NCBI RefSeq assembly: GCF_048320135.1
Contig: NZ_CP182947.1
Span: forward strand, 5,518,001 to 5,582,000
Length of the DNA: 64,000 nt
Source: Ideonella_A sakaiensis_A
GTDB taxonomy: Bacteria; Pseudomonadota; Gammaproteobacteria; Burkholderiales; Burkholderiaceae_C
Direction of reading: 5' to 3'
Shown here: positions 42,402 to 49,824 of the stretch, one piece after another
How the letters are laid out: every line of letters begins with the position of its first letter
How positions within the stretch are numbered: position 1 is the stretch's first letter
Program-made: the position numbers and the translations under genes
Notes under the pieces: generated by a model
Database searches by the model: none
What the model was told of the DNA's origin: nothing
What the model saw: the letters and a program-made list of their open reading frames with translations, nothing else

Positions 42402-42875
42402 TCAGCGCGGTGACGTGACCTCGTCGTTGTTCTCGATCAGTGAAAAACCGACTGCCAAACCACCAACGATCGCGGCGCCAGTGAGGGCCCCCCCACCGAG
42501 GCCACCGCCCGCGCCACCGCCCGTGCCGCCACCGACCGGTGCGCCCGGCTGCGCCACGCGATACGGCTTGAACATCTGCTGAACCGCAGCTTGCTGCTGA
42601 CCGCAGCTCAGCTTGGTGTCGACAACCATGTGCTGGCCACCCGACAGCGGAACGCTGCAGCCATCCTTGAACTCGACCGTGACGCGGCCGTCGGTCGACA
42701 CCAGCACCTTGCTGCCGTTGACCAGGGGCGTGCCGTTGACGGCCTTGTTGACAAAGCCGCTGCCGGTCACGCTGATGGTGCCCTTGACCCCGCTCAGGGT
42801 CCCGACGACGTCGTCTTTTGCGTGGGCTGCCAGCGAAACACCAGCGAGCATGGCGACGAGCAGTAATTTCTTCAT
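42402..42875 (-). CDS. Small secreted protein, FecR-like, paralogue 2
   Basis: A 157-residue exported protein. Signal peptide MKKLLLVAMLAGVSLAAHA-KD, FecR-like domain (GVKGTISVTGSGFVNKAVNG ... GGQHMVVDTKLSC) with one Cys pair, the motif MFKPYRVAQ, a Gly-rich stretch (GGGTGGGAGGGLGGG), a hydrophobic segment and the tail IENNDEVTSPR, identical to paralogue 1. The ATG at 42875 is taken from the signal peptide; the longer frame is spurious. The conserved tail after a hydrophobic segment is reminiscent of a sorting signal but is not PEP-CTERM or LPXTG. Confidence 0.8.
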   Translation of the reverse strand: MKKLLLVAMLAGVSLAAHAKDDVVGTLSGVKGTISVTGSGFVNKAVNGTPLVNGSKVLVSTDGRVTVEFKDGCSVPLSGGQHMVVDTKLSCGQQQAAVQQMFKPYRVAQPGAPVGGGTGGGAGGGLGGGALTGAAIVGGLAVGFSLIENNDEVTSPR

Positions 42876-43026
42876 TGGGACTCCTGTTGGTATTGATCTG
42901 CTGGCGATACTAACCCAACTGATCAACAGTTTGTGCAAGAAAATTCCGCGGGATTGCATCGGACGCTGCCTGCCGCCTCTCAATGTGCAGCGCCGTTGCA
43001 ACAGTGTGGCCAGACAATGGCCGGCA

Positions 43027-43782
43027 ATGCCTGATTCCAATGTCTCCCGATCCTTTCGCTTCGACCGCCTCGATGCCATCCGTGGCTTTGCGATGGTCTG
43101 GATGGCGCTGTTCCATTTCGGCTTCGACCTCGATTATTTCGGGTTGATCGACGAAGACTTCTACCGCGACCCGTTCTGGACACGCCAGCGCGCCGTGATC
43201 GTGTCGCTGTTTCTTGGCAGTGCCGGGGTGGGCCTGGCTGTCGCCGCCGCGCAAAAGCAGCCGTGGCGGCGTTTCTGGCGGCGCTGGTGGGAGATCGCAG
43301 GTGGCGCGCTGCTGGTCAGCATCGGCTCCTACCTGGTTTTTCCGCGCAGCTTCATCTTTTTCGGCGTGCTGCACGGCATCGCACTGATGTTGATCATCAG
43401 CCGGCTCGCCGGTCGAAACCCGCGTCATGCACGGTGGTTGGCGATCGGTGGCGCCGTATTGATTGCGTTGCCGTGGCTGGTCTCACATCCGTTTTTTGAC
43501 AGCCGCCTGACCGTCTGGGTCGGCTTGTTTACCCGCAAGCCGATCACCGAGGACTTTGTCCCGCTGCTGCCGTGGATGGGCGTGATGTGGTGGGGTGTGG
43601 CCGCTGGCCACTGGATGCTGGCACATCGGCCACATTGGCTGAGCGGCCCGCTGCCGCAGCGCGGTCGGGTTGTATTTGATTCCCTGGCCTGGCTCGGTCG
43701 ACATGCGTTGAGCTTTTATCTGTTGCACCAGCCGGTGCTGATCGGCAGCTTGTTCGGGCTTCGCGCGGCGGGCATTTTGTAG
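43027..43782 (+). CDS. DUF1624/heparan-alpha-glucosaminide N-acetyltransferase-like membrane protein
   Basis: A 251-residue membrane protein with about seven hydrophobic segments. The N-terminal signature FDRLDAIRGFAMVWMALFHF (the RxxxxDxxRG pattern with His in the next helix) is that of the HGSNAT/DUF1624 acyltransferase family; the C-terminal WLGRHALSFYLLHQPVLIG also fits. Members move acetyl or acyl groups across or onto glycans, but no bacterial substrate is assigned here. It is divergent from the secreted paralogue gene, 151 bases apart. Confidence 0.85.
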   Translation: MPDSNVSRSFRFDRLDAIRGFAMVWMALFHFGFDLDYFGLIDEDFYRDPFWTRQRAVIVSLFLGSAGVGLAVAAAQKQPWRRFWRRWWEIAGGALLVSIGSYLVFPRSFIFFGVLHGIALMLIISRLAGRNPRHARWLAIGGAVLIALPWLVSHPFFDSRLTVWVGLFTRKPITEDFVPLLPWMGVMWWGVAAGHWMLAHRPHWLSGPLPQRGRVVFDSLAWLGRHALSFYLLHQPVLIGSLFGLRAAGIL

Positions 43783-43859
43783 GCTGTGTCGTCTGCGCTG
43801 GTTGATTGCCGCAAATTCGCCGCAGTCGGAAAATTTTGCAAGTTGTTGCACGTCGAGGC

Positions 43860-43887
43860 TCAAGCCGGGGGGCTCAGACGCCGACAA
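43860..43887 (+). promoter_or_regulatory. Candidate sigma-28 (FliA) promoter
   Basis: TCAAG, exactly 15 bases, then GCCGACAA. The motif matches the flagellar class 3 consensus (TMAAG-N15-GCCGATAA) with one mismatch in each element at most. It lies 60 bases before the start of the orphan gene at 43947, in the right orientation. Confidence 0.5.
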
Positions 43888-43946
43888 GACGGTGAACGGG
43901 GAGGCTGTCTTCCCGCTCAGCTCCACTTCGAAGGCCGGGAGGTCGC

Positions 43947-44702
43947 ATGTTCAGCAACGCCGTTTCATCAGCCGTAGGGCGTCTTTACGCAGGTACCGCC
44001 ATCGCGGAGCCGACGCGCCAGCAACCGGTGCGGCCGGTCGAGCCTGTCGTACGGGCGGAGCAGAGCACCCCCGGGGCGCCGTCAGACGATGGCCGGGGCG
44101 ATGCAAAGGCGCAGCGCCAGGCACTTGCCGACGGTGTGCGCGCAGTCTTCGAGTCGACGGTCGGCACCGAAGCCGATGCCGCAACGCCCGATATCGATGA
44201 TCCGCTGCGCAGGCTGGAAGGTGGGGACGACGAGGCCGCTGCGGCCGAGCCACTCGCGCCGGCCGACCCCCAGCTCGAGGAGGCCATCCTGCGCTTCATC
44301 CACGCGGTCTTCCGCACCCTTGCCGAAACCGAAGGCGGCCCGATGGACAACTCATCGGTTCGCGGTGAGACCGGCGCGCCAGCGCAGCGCCAACAGCTGC
44401 CCGGCGTCAGCGCCAGCCGTGAGCAGCTCGGGCGGCGAATCGGCTCGTTTGCCGAACGCCTGGCCGCCGCCGGCCCGGCGGGCGATCCGCTGCACTCGGC
44501 CGACCGCCACGGCGATCTCGGCAAGGCTTTCACTGCTGTGCGGCAAGCGCTCGGCGGCCACCAGGAACCAGCGACGGCAGCTCGGCCGACGCGTGGCGAT
44601 CTGGTGATGTTGATGCAGCGCCTGGCCCACGCGATGCAGGGCAGCCCGCCATTGGACGAAGGGCTGCCGACGGTCGGTGGGTTGCTGCACGCGCGAGCCT
44701 GA
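43947..44702 (+). CDS. Orphan hypothetical protein behind a sigma-28-like promoter
   Basis: A 251-residue soluble protein that I do not recognise. It is rich in Ala, Glu and Asp with a low-complexity first third, one helical block around residues 108-127 (PQLEEAILRFIHAVFRTLAE) and another at the C-terminus (TRGDLVMLMQRLAHAMQGSP). There is no signal peptide and no membrane segment. The ATG at 43947 has GGAGG 5 bases upstream. The upstream motif suggests expression with flagellar class 3 genes, so a motility- or chemotaxis-linked function is a testable guess. Confidence 0.6.
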   Translation: MFSNAVSSAVGRLYAGTAIAEPTRQQPVRPVEPVVRAEQSTPGAPSDDGRGDAKAQRQALADGVRAVFESTVGTEADAATPDIDDPLRRLEGGDDEAAAAEPLAPADPQLEEAILRFIHAVFRTLAETEGGPMDNSSVRGETGAPAQRQQLPGVSASREQLGRRIGSFAERLAAAGPAGDPLHSADRHGDLGKAFTAVRQALGGHQEPATAARPTRGDLVMLMQRLAHAMQGSPPLDEGLPTVGGLLHARA

Positions 44703-44733
44703 AACTGGCGGCGGCTGCGAGCTGACACCGCGC

Positions 44734-44757
44734 AATCGCAGCTAAAGCCGCTCCCAC
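44734..44757 (-). repeat. Single inverted B-type REP, downstream of the orphan gene
   Basis: AATCGCAGCTAAAGCCGCTC followed by CCAC, one mismatch to the B core. It is the first copy after the repeat-free stretch and stands alone. Confidence 0.75.
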
Positions 44758-44857
44758 CGGCACAAACCCTGGGGCGACGGCCACCCCCGCGAACAGGCGG
44801 TTTTCTCGTGGCTGCGGTTCGCGCAGCATCCGTGAGGTTGAACCGCGGAGAACGGCG

Positions 44858-46255
44858 ATGCAGCTGGAATTCACCCACCATGGCGCGGTGCGAGGCGTCA
44901 CCGGCTCTTGCCACCAGCTGGCGCTGCCCGATGGCCAGGCGGTGCTGGTCGATTGCGGCCTGTTCCAGGGTGCCGAAACCTCGCCCGACGGCGCCGGCCC
45001 CGGCAAGCTCGAAGTCGGCTTTCCGCTCGGCAAGGTGAGGGCGCTGGTCGTCACCCATGTGCACATCGACCATGTCGGCCGCATACCGTACCTGCTGGCG
45101 GCCGGATTCAAGGGGCCGATCTATTGCAGCGAGCCGTCGGCGCTGCTGCTGCCGATGGTGCTGGAGGATGCGATCGAGGTCGGGTTCACGCGCGACAAGG
45201 CCTTGATTGCCCGCTTCATCGCCCACCTGCGCCAGCAGATCGTGCCGCTGCCCTACAAGCAATGGCAGACGGTGATCGCCGGCTCGCCAAGCCTGCGCGT
45301 GCGTCTGCAACCTGCCGGCCACATCCTCGGCTCGGCCTATGTCGAGTTCGAGGCAGAGCATGCCGGCAGCAAGCGCCGGGTCGTGTTTTCCGGCGACCTC
45401 GGCGCACCGTATACGCCGCTGCTGCCGGCGCCGCAGTCGCCGCTCGCTGCCGACATCGTCGTGATCGAGAGCACCTACGGCGACCGCACCCACGAGAGCC
45501 GCAAGAACCGCCGCGAGCGTTTGCAGGCGCTGTGCGAACACGCCTTCGGGAATGGCGGCTGCCTGCTGGTACCGGCATTCAGCATCGGCCGCACGCAGGA
45601 GCTGCTGTACGAGCTCGAGGACATCATCCACCGCAATGCCTCGCGGCCGGCTGCTGCAGGCCTGGCCTGGCGCGAGCTGGACATCATCGTCGACTCCCCG
45701 CTCGCTGCCGATTTCACGCGCGGCTACCGCAATCTCGCGCCGCACTGGGATGCCGAGGCGCGCAAGCGCGTCGATTCGGGCCGGCATCCACTGGCCTTCG
45801 AACAATTGACGACGGTTGCAGACCATGCTGCACACCTGAAGATGGTCGACAGGCTGGCGCGCAGCGGCCGCCCGGCGATCGTCATCGCCGCCAGCGGCAT
45901 GTGCGCCGGCGGGCGCATCGTCAATTATCTGAAGGCGATGCTCGGCGATCCGCGCCACGACGTGTTGTTCTGCGGCTACCAGGCGGCCGGCACGCCGGGC
46001 CGCGCGATCCAGACTTACGGCCCGCGCGGCGGCCATGTCGACCTCGACGGTCAGCGTTTCCAGATCCGCGCCGCAATCCACACACTCGGCGGCTATTCCG
46101 CACATGCGGACCAGAAAGACCTGCTCAATTTCATCGGCCGCATGCGAAGCCCGCCAAGCCAGGTCCGCATCGTCCACGGCGACGACGCCGCCAAGCACAC
46201 ACTCGCCGGGCTGCTGCGGCAGCGCCATCCGGCGATGGAGGTGGTGATTCCGTGA
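44858..46255 (+). CDS. MBL-fold/beta-CASP metallohydrolase (RNase-like)
   Basis: A 465-residue protein of the metallo-beta-lactamase superfamily. The metal motif THVHIDHVGRIPYL is at about residues 66-79, further ligands are in LQPAGHILGSAYVEFEA and FSGDLGAP, and the beta-CASP region has ESTYGDRTHE and IVIAASGMCAGGRIVNYLK, with the final GYSAHADQKDLL His motif. The layout is that of CPSF73-like exo/endoribonucleases found in many bacteria. RNA processing is the best guess; the native substrate is unknown. Confidence 0.88.
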   Translation: MQLEFTHHGAVRGVTGSCHQLALPDGQAVLVDCGLFQGAETSPDGAGPGKLEVGFPLGKVRALVVTHVHIDHVGRIPYLLAAGFKGPIYCSEPSALLLPMVLEDAIEVGFTRDKALIARFIAHLRQQIVPLPYKQWQTVIAGSPSLRVRLQPAGHILGSAYVEFEAEHAGSKRRVVFSGDLGAPYTPLLPAPQSPLAADIVVIESTYGDRTHESRKNRRERLQALCEHAFGNGGCLLVPAFSIGRTQELLYELEDIIHRNASRPAAAGLAWRELDIIVDSPLAADFTRGYRNLAPHWDAEARKRVDSGRHPLAFEQLTTVADHAAHLKMVDRLARSGRPAIVIAASGMCAGGRIVNYLKAMLGDPRHDVLFCGYQAAGTPGRAIQTYGPRGGHVDLDGQRFQIRAAIHTLGGYSAHADQKDLLNFIGRMRSPPSQVRIVHGDDAAKHTLAGLLRQRHPAMEVVIP

Positions 46256-46268
46256 CCTCCCACCACCC

Positions 46269-46390
46269 AATCGCGGCTAAAGCCGCTCCCACGGGCATGC
46301 ACATGACTTCGTGCCCCGCCGTGGGAGGGGCTTCAGCCCCGCTTCGGGCTGGTGCTGGTAAACAGGATCGCGGCTAAAGCCGCTCCGCCG
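46269..46390. repeat. REP cluster (three copies) overlapping the 3' end of glk
   Basis: Inverted B core at 46269-46292, forward A core at 46321-46348, inverted B core at 46366-46390. The last copy overlaps the end of glk: its CTA (46374-46376) is the TAG stop of glucokinase, read on the minus strand. Confidence 0.85.
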
Positions 46391-47345
46391 GCTGCCGCAA
46401 CGCCTGCGCCGCCCCGCGCAGCGCTGGCGGCGACTTGGCGTCGATCACGTAGGTCGGGATCTCCGCCAGATAGGCCTCGTAGCGGCCCTTTGCGGTAAAG
46501 CGCAACCGAAACTCGGAGTTGTCGATCATGTCGCCGAGTTCGGGCACGATGCCACCGCCGATGAAGACGCCGCGGCGGGCGCCGAGTGTCAGCGCCAGAT
46601 TGCCGGCGACGCTGCCGAGCAGCTTGAAGAACAGGCCGATCGCCTGCACGCACAGCGGATCGACCTTGTCCTTCGCGCGCTGGCTGATCGCCGGGCCGCT
46701 GAGCGATTCGAACGGCTCGCCGGCAACTTCAGCGCAGGCCTTGTACAGATTGACGATGCCCGGCCCGGAGAGGGCGCGTTCGGCGGATACATGGCCGAAT
46801 TCCCGGCGCAGCACCGCAAGCACCGAGTTTTCCCAGTCATCGCCACCGGCCAGCGTCGCATGGCCGCCTTCGCCGGCGATCGCGGCATAACCGCCGCCAG
46901 GAACGGGCAGCAGGCCACCGACGCCGAGCCCCGTGCCGGCGCCGAGCAGCCCCCAGGCCGCGTCCGCCGCCGCGACACCATCCCCGACCGGGCGCAGTTC
47001 GTCTTCGTCGAGCACCGGCAGCGCCAGCGCCAGCGCGGTGAAATCGTTGATCACGAGCAGCCGCTGCAGGCCCATTGAAGCCTTCATCGCGGCAATCGAG
47101 AACACCCATTTCAGGTTCGTCATCTCGACCCGGTCGCCGCGCACTGGCGCCGCAATGCCGATCGCCGCCGATTGCGGTGTCTCGTCGGTGCGCTCGCGCA
47201 GGTAGTGCTCGACCATCTCGAGCGCGCCTGGATAGTCCTTGCAGTCGTAGACAGCTTCGGACTCGAAGGCCGGATCGTCGTCGCGCTGCAATGCAAACCG
47301 CGCGTGGGTGCCGCCGATGTCGCCGAGCAGCTTGATGTCAGCCAT
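46374..47345 (-). CDS. glk: Glucokinase
   Basis: A 323-residue ATP-dependent glucokinase that makes glucose 6-phosphate. The N-terminal phosphate motif LLGDIGGTHARFAL is at residues 5-18, then VINDFTALALALP, the adenosine motif LGAGTGLGVGGLLP and the GEGGHATLAGG loop, all typical of the bacterial Glk family. The C-terminal residues AERL and the TAG stop codon lie within a B-type REP unit, so the end of this protein comes from an inserted repeat. It lies downstream of fabI on the same strand, 41 bases apart. Confidence 0.95.
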   Translation of the reverse strand: MADIKLLGDIGGTHARFALQRDDDPAFESEAVYDCKDYPGALEMVEHYLRERTDETPQSAAIGIAAPVRGDRVEMTNLKWVFSIAAMKASMGLQRLLVINDFTALALALPVLDEDELRPVGDGVAAADAAWGLLGAGTGLGVGGLLPVPGGGYAAIAGEGGHATLAGGDDWENSVLAVLRREFGHVSAERALSGPGIVNLYKACAEVAGEPFESLSGPAISQRAKDKVDPLCVQAIGLFFKLLGSVAGNLALTLGARRGVFIGGGIVPELGDMIDNSEFRLRFTAKGRYEAYLAEIPTYVIDAKSPPALRGAAQALRQPAERL

Positions 47346-47386
47346 GTGTGCTCCTTCTCAACGGCGATCTCGCGACCGCCGACGCG

Positions 47387-48199
47387 CTATTCGGACTTGC
47401 CTTCGGCGCTGCCGCTGTCCGCCGTCACACCGCCCATCGCGTGGCTGAAACCGCCGTCGACATAGGTGATCTCGGAGGTCACGCCGGCGGCCAGGTCCGA
47501 CAGCAAAAAGGCGGCGACATTGCCCACATCGTCGATGGTCACGTTGCGTCCGAGCGGCGCAGTCTGCGCCACCGCCTCGAGCATCTTGCCGAAGCCCTTG
47601 ATGCCGGATGCCGCCAATGTCTTGATCGGGCCGGCCGAAATGCCGTTGACGCGAACGCCACGCGGCCCGACCGCGCTGGCGAGGTAGCGCACGCTCGCCT
47701 CGAGCGATGCCTTGGCCAGCCCCATCGTGTTGTAGTTCGGCACGCTGCGCACCGCACCGAGATAACTCAGCGTCAGCAATGCGCTGTTCGGCCGCAGCAT
47801 CGGCAGCGCGGCCTTTGCCATCGCCGGGAAACTGTAGGCCGAGATGTCGTGCGCAATGCGGAAGGCCTCGCGCGACAACCCGTCGAGCAGATTGCCGCTG
47901 ATCGCCTCACGCGGCGCAAAACCGATCGCGTGGACAAAACCGTCGAACTGCGGCCAGCTCTTGCCGAGATCTGCAAACAGCGCCTCGATCTGTGCGTCGT
48001 CGCCGACATCGCAATCGAATACCAGTTTCGAATCGAATTCCTCGGCATAACCGGTGATCCGGTCCTTGAAGCGCTCGCCGACATAACTGAATGCCAGCTC
48101 CGCCCCTTCGCGGTGACAAGCCCGCGCAATCCCGTATGCGATCGAGCGATTCGACAACACCCCCGTGATCAGCAGCCGCTTGCCTGCGAGAAAGCCCAT
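47387..48199 (-). CDS. fabI: Enoyl-[acyl-carrier-protein] reductase FabI
   Basis: A 270-residue NADH-dependent enzyme of fatty-acid synthesis (type II), target of triclosan-like compounds. The FabI-type cofactor motif ITGVLSNRSIAYGIARAC (residues 13-30) and the catalytic Tyr-x6-Lys (YNTMGLAK near residue 156) are present. The ATG at 48199 has CGGAG 9 bases upstream; an upstream TTG in frame is less likely. glk follows. A B-type REP lies about 66 bases upstream of its start. Confidence 0.96.
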   Translation of the reverse strand: MGFLAGKRLLITGVLSNRSIAYGIARACHREGAELAFSYVGERFKDRITGYAEEFDSKLVFDCDVGDDAQIEALFADLGKSWPQFDGFVHAIGFAPREAISGNLLDGLSREAFRIAHDISAYSFPAMAKAALPMLRPNSALLTLSYLGAVRSVPNYNTMGLAKASLEASVRYLASAVGPRGVRVNGISAGPIKTLAASGIKGFGKMLEAVAQTAPLGRNVTIDDVGNVAAFLLSDLAAGVTSEITYVDGGFSHAMGGVTADSGSAEGKSE

Positions 48200-48264
48200 G
48201 TTCAGATTCTCCGAAATCAAATTGTGTGAAGACCAAGTGTCGCACGGCTGCCGCGCAATCCAAC

Positions 48265-48287
48265 GTAGGAGCGGCTTTAGCCGCGAT
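48265..48287 (+). repeat. Forward B-type REP upstream of the RAYT gene
   Basis: GTAGGAGCGGCTTTAGCCGC followed by GAT. It lies 98 bases before the RAYT start and, with the inverted copies after that gene, frames it in a REPtron-like arrangement. Confidence 0.85.
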
Positions 48288-48384
48288 AGCAGCCGACGCA
48301 GAGCGCCATTCTCGGAAAGACGATCTCTGTTGTCCCCCCACGAAGGCGATACAGGGACACAGATCGCGTTGAAGAATCGCTGCC

Positions 48385-48903
48385 ATGTCTCTCCGGGAAA
48401 GCCTGCCGATGCCCCACCAATCTGCGCTGCGACGAGGCCGGCGCCCTGCTGACATCGGGAGGGCCTATCTGGTGACCACCTGCACCGATGGCCGGAAGCC
48501 GATACTTGCGGATTGGCGAGTTGCCCGGATCGTGGTGCTCGAAATGCGCCGGCTTGACGAGGAACTGGGCGCCGTTCGCTCGCTGGCGTGGGTCGTGATG
48601 CCCGACCACTGGCATTGGCTGCTACAACTCAACGAGTCGCCTGACCAAAGTTTCGATCTGTCCGAAGTGATGCGCGCGGCCAAAGGCCGTTCGGCGCTGG
48701 AGATCAACCGGATGCTCAAGCGCACAGGCAAGGTCTGGCAGGCCGGCTACCACGACCACGCCCTTCGCGAGGAGGAGGATTTGCAGGCGATTGCGCGCTA
48801 TGTCATTGCCAATCCGCTGCGAGCGGGCTTGGCTGATGACATTGGCGAGTTTCCCTCCTGGGATACCGCGTGGCAGGTGGGCGACATCGTGGCGGTCGAC
48901 TGA
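48385..48903 (+). CDS. REP-associated tyrosine transposase (RAYT)
   Basis: A 172-residue single-strand transposase of the IS200-like Y1/HUH group that is tied to REP elements. The HUH-type histidines are in VVMPDHWHWLLQL (His75 and His77), and the catalytic tyrosine is probably Tyr139 in QAIARYVIANPLRAGL. It has no terminal IS ends of its own but is flanked by a forward B-type REP (48265) and three inverted copies (48918-48997). This is the only RAYT in the window and the likely source of mobility for the REP family, although the activity is not shown by the sequence. Confidence 0.9.
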   Translation: MSLRESLPMPHQSALRRGRRPADIGRAYLVTTCTDGRKPILADWRVARIVVLEMRRLDEELGAVRSLAWVVMPDHWHWLLQLNESPDQSFDLSEVMRAAKGRSALEINRMLKRTGKVWQAGYHDHALREEEDLQAIARYVIANPLRAGLADDIGEFPSWDTAWQVGDIVAVD

Positions 48904-48917
48904 GCGGCCGACGATGC

Positions 48918-48997
48918 AATCGCGGCTAAAGCCGCTCCTACGTTGGAATGCATCTAAAGCCGCTCCTACGTTGGATCGCGGCTGACGCCCCTCCTAC
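48918..48997 (-). repeat. Three inverted REP units downstream of the RAYT gene
   Basis: A full inverted B core at 48918-48941, a partial copy at 48953-48970 (CTAAAGCCGCTCCTACG), and a third at 48974-48997 whose halves mix B and A sequence. They close the RAYT-centred unit and lie just upstream of the rimP promoter. Confidence 0.85.
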
Positions 48998-49017
48998 GCA
49001 AGAAACGCCCGACTTCC

Positions 49018-49046
49018 TTGCCCGGCCTCCCGCACCGCGCTACAAT
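49018..49046 (+). promoter_or_regulatory. Sigma-70 promoter of the rimP-nusA-infB operon
   Basis: A -35 TTGCCC (49018-49023), 17 bases, and a -10 TACAAT (49041-49046). This is the best housekeeping promoter in the window. Transcription would start about 49053 and run through a leader hairpin into rimP. Confidence 0.75.
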
Positions 49047-49068
49047 ACTGGTTTCCCAAGAAAGCTGC

Positions 49069-49098
49069 ATGGGCGGATTCTTCCGGCCCATTTTTTTT
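49069..49098 (+). terminator. Attenuator-like terminator in the rimP leader
   Basis: ATGGGC pairs with GCCCAT (49069-49074 with 49086-49091) with GGA/TCC extending the stem, followed by a run of eight T. It lies about 17 bases after the predicted transcript start and before rimP. An intrinsic terminator here fits feedback control of nusA by NusA or RNA-polymerase activity. Confidence 0.75.
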
Positions 49099-49146
49099 GC
49101 CTGAACCGATTTTGATCGCTCGATTGCCGAGAGGACGCTGCACTTC

Positions 49147-49824
49147 GTGAACTGGTTGGACGCCGTTGAACGCACCGTGACTGCCCTGGGGTACGACCTT
49201 GTCGATACCGAGCGGGCGGGTGGAGGCTTGCTGCGCGTCTATATCGACCGGGTGCCCGGGCACGATTACGAGACCGGCGCCGGTGAGTTCATCACCGTCG
49301 ACGATTGCGAGAAGGTCACGCGTCAGTTGCAGCATGTGCTCGAGGTCGAGGGCGCTGCCTACGAGCGGCTCGAGGTGTCGTCGCCGGGCCTGGATCGGCC
49401 GCTGAAGCGCGAGGCCGATTACGCGCGTTTTGCCGGCGAAAACGTCGCGATCACGCTGAAGCTGCCGTTCAAGGGGCGGAAGAAGTTTCAGGGGTTGTTG
49501 CAGCGGGCCGGAGAGGGGTGGCGGCTGGTGCTGAAGCAGCCGGAGGCGAAGAAGGGGAATGTGAAGGGCAAGGGGCCGGTGAAGGGCAAGAAGGTGGAAT
49601 CGGGGCTGAAGCCCCTCCCACAAGCAATCTCTCCACAGGGCGCTTCTCAAGAAGAAGCCCCCCAGCTCGCCCTCGATTTCACCCTCGACGAGGTGCGCGA
49701 AGCCCGGCTGGTGCCGGTATTGGATTTCAAGGGGCGCCGCTTTACCGAGCAGGCAGCCTCGCAGACGGCATCGGCAGACGCGCCGGTGGCCGGGGATCAT
49801 GTTGACGGAGGTCGTGACAAATGA
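49147..49824 (+). CDS. rimP: Ribosome maturation factor RimP, with REP-derived insert
   Basis: A 225-residue protein needed for 30S subunit maturation; typical RimP is about 150. The N-terminal domain is normal (VERTVTALGYDLVDTERAGG ... SSPGLDRPLKREADYARFAG). After LLQRAGEGWRLVLKQPEAKK the frame enters a Lys/Gly linker and an inverted A-type REP (49598-49621) translated as ESGLKPLPQ, then returns to family sequence (LALDFTLDEVREARLVPVLD). The frame is kept and the gene appears functional. The start is a GTG at 49147. The stop overlaps nusA (ATGA). Confidence 0.9.
   Translation: MNWLDAVERTVTALGYDLVDTERAGGGLLRVYIDRVPGHDYETGAGEFITVDDCEKVTRQLQHVLEVEGAAYERLEVSSPGLDRPLKREADYARFAGENVAITLKLPFKGRKKFQGLLQRAGEGWRLVLKQPEAKKGNVKGKGPVKGKKVESGLKPLPQAISPQGASQEEAPQLALDFTLDEVREARLVPVLDFKGRRFTEQAASQTASADAPVAGDHVDGGRDK
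49598..49621 (-). repeat. REP unit inside the rimP coding sequence
   Basis: An inverted A-type core, AATCGGGGCTGAAGCCCCTC plus CCAC, complete and 24 bases long, so it keeps the reading frame. It sits in a linker of RimP between two conserved parts. Confidence 0.9.

Noticed and set aside
41790..42875. The secreted paralogues as PEP-CTERM or LPXTG substrates
   Set aside because: Neither motif is present, the tail after the hydrophobic segment is not a basic cluster, and no exosortase or sortase gene is in the window.
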